A stretch of DNA of 15,662 nt, taken from SHLQ01 sp047638715. Lineage in GTDB: Bacteria; Actinomycetota; Acidimicrobiia; Acidimicrobiales; SHLQ01. Under the pieces are notes generated by a model that searched no databases, was not told where the DNA came from, and was given only the letters and a program-made list of their open reading frames with translations. Within the stretch, counting starts at the first letter, position 1; each line of letters begins with the position of its first letter. Location of the stretch: contig JBLIMK010000091.1 of NCBI GenBank assembly GCA_047638715.1, positions 1 through 15,662 of the forward strand, read 5' to 3'. Shown in pieces: positions 13,369 through 15,662 of this stretch. Position numbers and translations under genes: made by a program.

Positions 13369-15189
13369 TCACTCATCGGCGAATATCGCAAGAGCTCGTG
13401 GACCGTCCCAGAGCTGAACCCCTCCATAGGCGGCGGCGAAGTAGTCGGCTCGGGCGAGTGCTTCCAGCGCGGTGGCCGCATCGCCCGTCGGCTCGCAGAT
13501 AGCGGGGTTCGGGTCGTCGAGGGCTTCGAACGAAATCGGACCCTCGGTGCCGTCCTCGAAGACGACACCGAAACCAAACTCACCACAGGCCTGATCGGTA
13601 AGGACAGCAACGTCTCCTTCGAAATGAAAATGGACCGGAGAGCTGTTGGTGTCGTAGTTGTCGTAGTCGCCGACTATGTCGCTATTCCAGATGGTGTTGA
13701 GCGGCGCTGAGACACCTTGCAATGTTGCGGCGGGCATTGCTTCCGTGAGTTCAAATTCGACGACGACCACACCGTCGGTAAGCACGAGGGCGCCCGTTGC
13801 GGTTCGGCCCCAGTTAGTGGCACCGACCGTCGCCGAACGAAAGAGGTCGATCGCTTCGTTGTCGGGACAACCCACGTCGGTCGAGGTGCCGCCCTGTAGT
13901 TGGACTTGCCCATCGCTGGTTGCGTAGAACAGTCCGCCGCCGTGGCTATTGCAGCCATCGCTGCCGTTGAGGCTTCTGCCGAAGATCCCGATGCTGCCGT
14001 TGAACCCTTCGAGATCGATCGGCACCTCACCATCCCACAGGCCGACGACCTCCCATTGACCCGACATCGCGATGTCAGCGCTCGGAGCGAACGATGGCGG
14101 ACCAGTTGGCGGGGCGTTGGTCGTTGTTGGTGGAGGAGGGGTGACGGGCGGAAAAATGTGGTCATCGGTCGGTGCTCGCTGCTCGAGGGTGAAGCCATTG
14201 CAAATAAGTACTCGGACCTGACCTTCGTCGAGCCGAAACGATGCGGAGTTGCCGACCTCGTCAGTTGCGACGAGCGACGTGCCGTTGACAGTCACCGTTA
14301 CGTCGACACTCTCCTGGCCCGCCCATGAGGCTGGCAAGTCCCACGGGATCCACTTCCCGCCATCGAACGTAACCCATGAGCCGTTCGCGCATTCTTGAAT
14401 CACCACGGTGGCTTGGCCAGATTGTGGCTCGCCAAGCAACTGGAATGCATCCTTGCCGATGAGGTCGACGGACCACATTCCCTCCGGCGTACACACACCA
14501 AGGGGATGGCACGTGGTTCCAAATGTCAGAGCTGTATTCGATGCGATGTTGACCGTGATCCAAGAGTTGGCGACGAGAATGCTCTGCCTGGTCACGTCGA
14601 CGCAACCGATCGTGGGGTCTGTCGGAAGGACTGCCAGCTCCGAACGAACCATCGCGAGGGAGTCGTTGATCCAGTCGATCTCGTAGGCCGACCCTTCGCA
14701 CCCATTGGCGTACTCGAGCGTGCCGATATTGGTGCGTGGGTCACCTTTGAACGTGATTCTGCCGAATTGTGATTCGAGGCCTTGTGAATCGCCCGTCACG
14801 TTCCCAACGTTCCACGCCTGCGAAGCCAAGATCGAGCGGAAGTCTGCGCCGGGTAGGTCTGACGGAAAGCGATCGACCTCCCTAGGTGCCGAGTCTTGCC
14901 CGACTGCCGTTCGACCGTTGGAGCTGTCGCTGGTTGCTGCGTCCCCAACGTCTTCGGTGACATCGTCCGCGGTTACCGTCGAGGTCGGATCGTCTCGCGT
15001 GAGAGCGAGCGCTCCTGCGCCGATCGCCAGCACGGCGACGAACGCGCCCACCGCTCCCAGCATTCGCTTGCGCGCTGCCTGCCGTTGGCCAAGGCCAGCG
15101 TGGATCGCCGCTGGGCTGGGCGCGTTGAGCGAAGCCTCCAGCTGGTCGACAATTTCCTGGATCTCTTCACCGATTGGATCGTCCGTCAT
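13369..15189 (-). CDS. Single-pass membrane protein with META/HslJ-like modules, probable anti-sigma partner
   Basis: Protein of 606 residues encoded with an ATGA overlap after an ECF sigma factor, so it is probably that factor's regulator. Residues 1-42 are a short, polar cytoplasmic part without a zinc anti-sigma (HxxxCxxC) motif. A membrane helix follows at about 43-64 after the basic RKR. The outer part contains a Pro/Thr linker (347-366) and a clear META-like domain (about 376-482) with SGQWEV, GSDGCNSHGGG and the paired Cys C413/C441. Two weaker modules of similar layout occur at about 119-212 (NGC at 164, IGC at 196) and 490-600 (QAC at 535, AIC at 565), with the Cys pairs 28-32 residues apart in all three. 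HslJ-type META domains are envelope or outer-surface proteins; what this one senses is unknown. The anti-sigma role is inferred from context. Confidence 0.75.
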   Translation of the reverse strand: MTDDPIGEEIQEIVDQLEASLNAPSPAAIHAGLGQRQAARKRMLGAVGAFVAVLAIGAGALALTRDDPTSTVTADDVTEDVGDAATSDSSNGRTAVGQDSAPREVDRFPSDLPGADFRSILASQAWNVGNVTGDSQGLESQFGRITFKGDPRTNIGTLEYANGCEGSAYEIDWINDSLAMVRSELAVLPTDPTIGCVDVTRQSILVANSWITVNIASNTALTFGTTCHPLGVCTPEGMWSVDLIGKDAFQLLGEPQSGQATVVIQECANGSWVTFDGGKWIPWDLPASWAGQESVDVTVTVNGTSLVATDEVGNSASFRLDEGQVRVLICNGFTLEQRAPTDDHIFPPVTPPPPTTTNAPPTGPPSFAPSADIAMSGQWEVVGLWDGEVPIDLEGFNGSIGIFGRSLNGSDGCNSHGGGLFYATSDGQVQLQGGTSTDVGCPDNEAIDLFRSATVGATNWGRTATGALVLTDGVVVVEFELTEAMPAATLQGVSAPLNTIWNSDIVGDYDNYDTNSSPVHFHFEGDVAVLTDQACGEFGFGVVFEDGTEGPISFEALDDPNPAICEPTGDAATALEALARADYFAAAYGGVQLWDGPRALAIFADE

Positions 15190-15662
15190 ACCGCTTCTCC
15201 TTCGAGCTCGACGCGCAACTTGGCGCGTGCTTGGGTGAGGGTGGCGGAGACGGTTCCGGGCGCGATGTTGAGCTCTCGAGCAATGTCGCCTTGGGTCAGA
15301 TCGTCGACATAGCGCAACACGATCGCGCTGCGCTGTTTGATGCTCAACCGGCTGACGGCATCCCAGAGGTCGAGGTTCGCGGCGCCGTCGAGCTGAGGCA
15401 GAGCTACAGCATCGATAGCGACCGGCTCAACATTGACCGGCTCGACGTATCGCTTGCGACGAAGCCATGAACGCTTCGCTTTGTTGATCGCAACCTTCGT
15501 CACCCACGCTCGGGGCGAATCCATCACGCCGACCTTCGACCACTTCTCGAGAGCGTCGAGAAACGCATCGTTGGTGGCATCTTCTGCTCGGGGTACATCT
15601 CCTGCACACACGATGAGCACCGAACCCAGGACGCGGCGATAGTTCAGGCTGAACCAGTCGTC
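15186..15662 (-). CDS. ECF sigma factor, SigE-like, 5' end outside window
   Basis: Extracytoplasmic-function sigma factor; 158 codons are present and the reading frame is open to the right window edge, so the N terminus is missing. The visible part starts in region 2 (DDWFSLNYRRVL, AEDATNDAFLDALEKW, SPRAWVTKVAINKAKRSW) and continues through a linker to region 4 (LSIKQRSAIVLRYVDDLTQ, DIARELNIAPGTVSATLTQARAKL), the helix-turn-helix that reads the -35 element. A GTG at 15620 would start within region 2 and is not a plausible start. The stop overlaps the start of the membrane partner gene by ATGA, the usual sigma/anti-sigma arrangement. The target promoters cannot be told from this window. Confidence 0.9.
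   Translation of the reverse strand, partial: DDWFSLNYRRVLGSVLIVCAGDVPRAEDATNDAFLDALEKWSKVGVMDSPRAWVTKVAINKAKRSWLRRKRYVEPVNVEPVAIDAVALPQLDGAANLDLWDAVSRLSIKQRSAIVLRYVDDLTQGDIARELNIAPGTVSATLTQARAKLRVELEGEAV

Overview
The window looks like a chromosomal segment of a high-GC actinobacterium, and the mix of families suggests a deep-branching class such as Acidimicrobiia. That placement is an inference from four things: an LprG-type lipoprotein beside a 14-helix MFS pump, a SigE-like ECF sigma factor with a membrane partner, a DUF222/13E12-type HNH gene behind a mycobacterial-type LexA box, and an actinobacterial-style phenylacetate cluster. Coding is dense, mostly through ATGA or longer overlaps. 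I see no tRNA, rRNA, CRISPR array or transposase.

Region 1 (1-4243, + strand) holds a membrane diguanylate cyclase that is open at the left window edge. After 32 bases comes an LppX/LprG-family lipoprotein, whose stop overlaps the start of a DHA2-type MFS transporter. Lipoprotein plus 14-helix MFS pump is the arrangement of the mycobacterial lprG-Rv1410c (P55) lipid-export operon. Here the transporter carries an unusual C-terminal addition of about 237 residues: a fifteenth membrane helix, a probable coiled coil, and about 107 residues of six-residue repeats that topology places outside the membrane. A strong internal Shine-Dalgarno sequence and in-frame ATG lie exactly at the junction.

Region 2 (4259-11960, + strand) is a phenylacetic acid (paa) degradation operon: 3-hydroxyacyl-CoA dehydrogenase, paaZ, paaA, paaD, paaB, paaC, paaX, paaK. 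A near-consensus sigma-70-type promoter precedes it, with a 10-bp inverted repeat around the expected start of transcription. PaaK would make phenylacetyl-CoA, the PaaABC epoxidase would form the ring epoxide, PaaZ would open the oxepin ring and oxidise the aldehyde, the dehydrogenase would serve the beta-oxidation-like end of the pathway, and PaaX would be the repressor. The reductase gene paaE and the genes paaG, paaJ and paaF are not in the window. A palindrome-rich stretch lies at the start of paaD, either as an in-frame N-terminal insert or as a paaA-paaD spacer.

Region 3 (11957-13320, - strand) is a lower-GC DUF222/HNH gene convergent with paaK and overlapping it by a few bases. Its promoter contains a perfect TCGAAC-N4-GTTCGA LexA box within the -35/-10 spacer, so it is predicted to be DNA-damage inducible. 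Its HNH motif is degenerate.

Region 4 (13369-15662, - strand) is a two-gene unit: an ECF sigma factor, cut off by the right window edge, and a 606-residue single-pass membrane protein probably acting as its anti-sigma or sensor partner. The outer part of that protein contains one clear META/HslJ-like domain and two weaker META-like modules.
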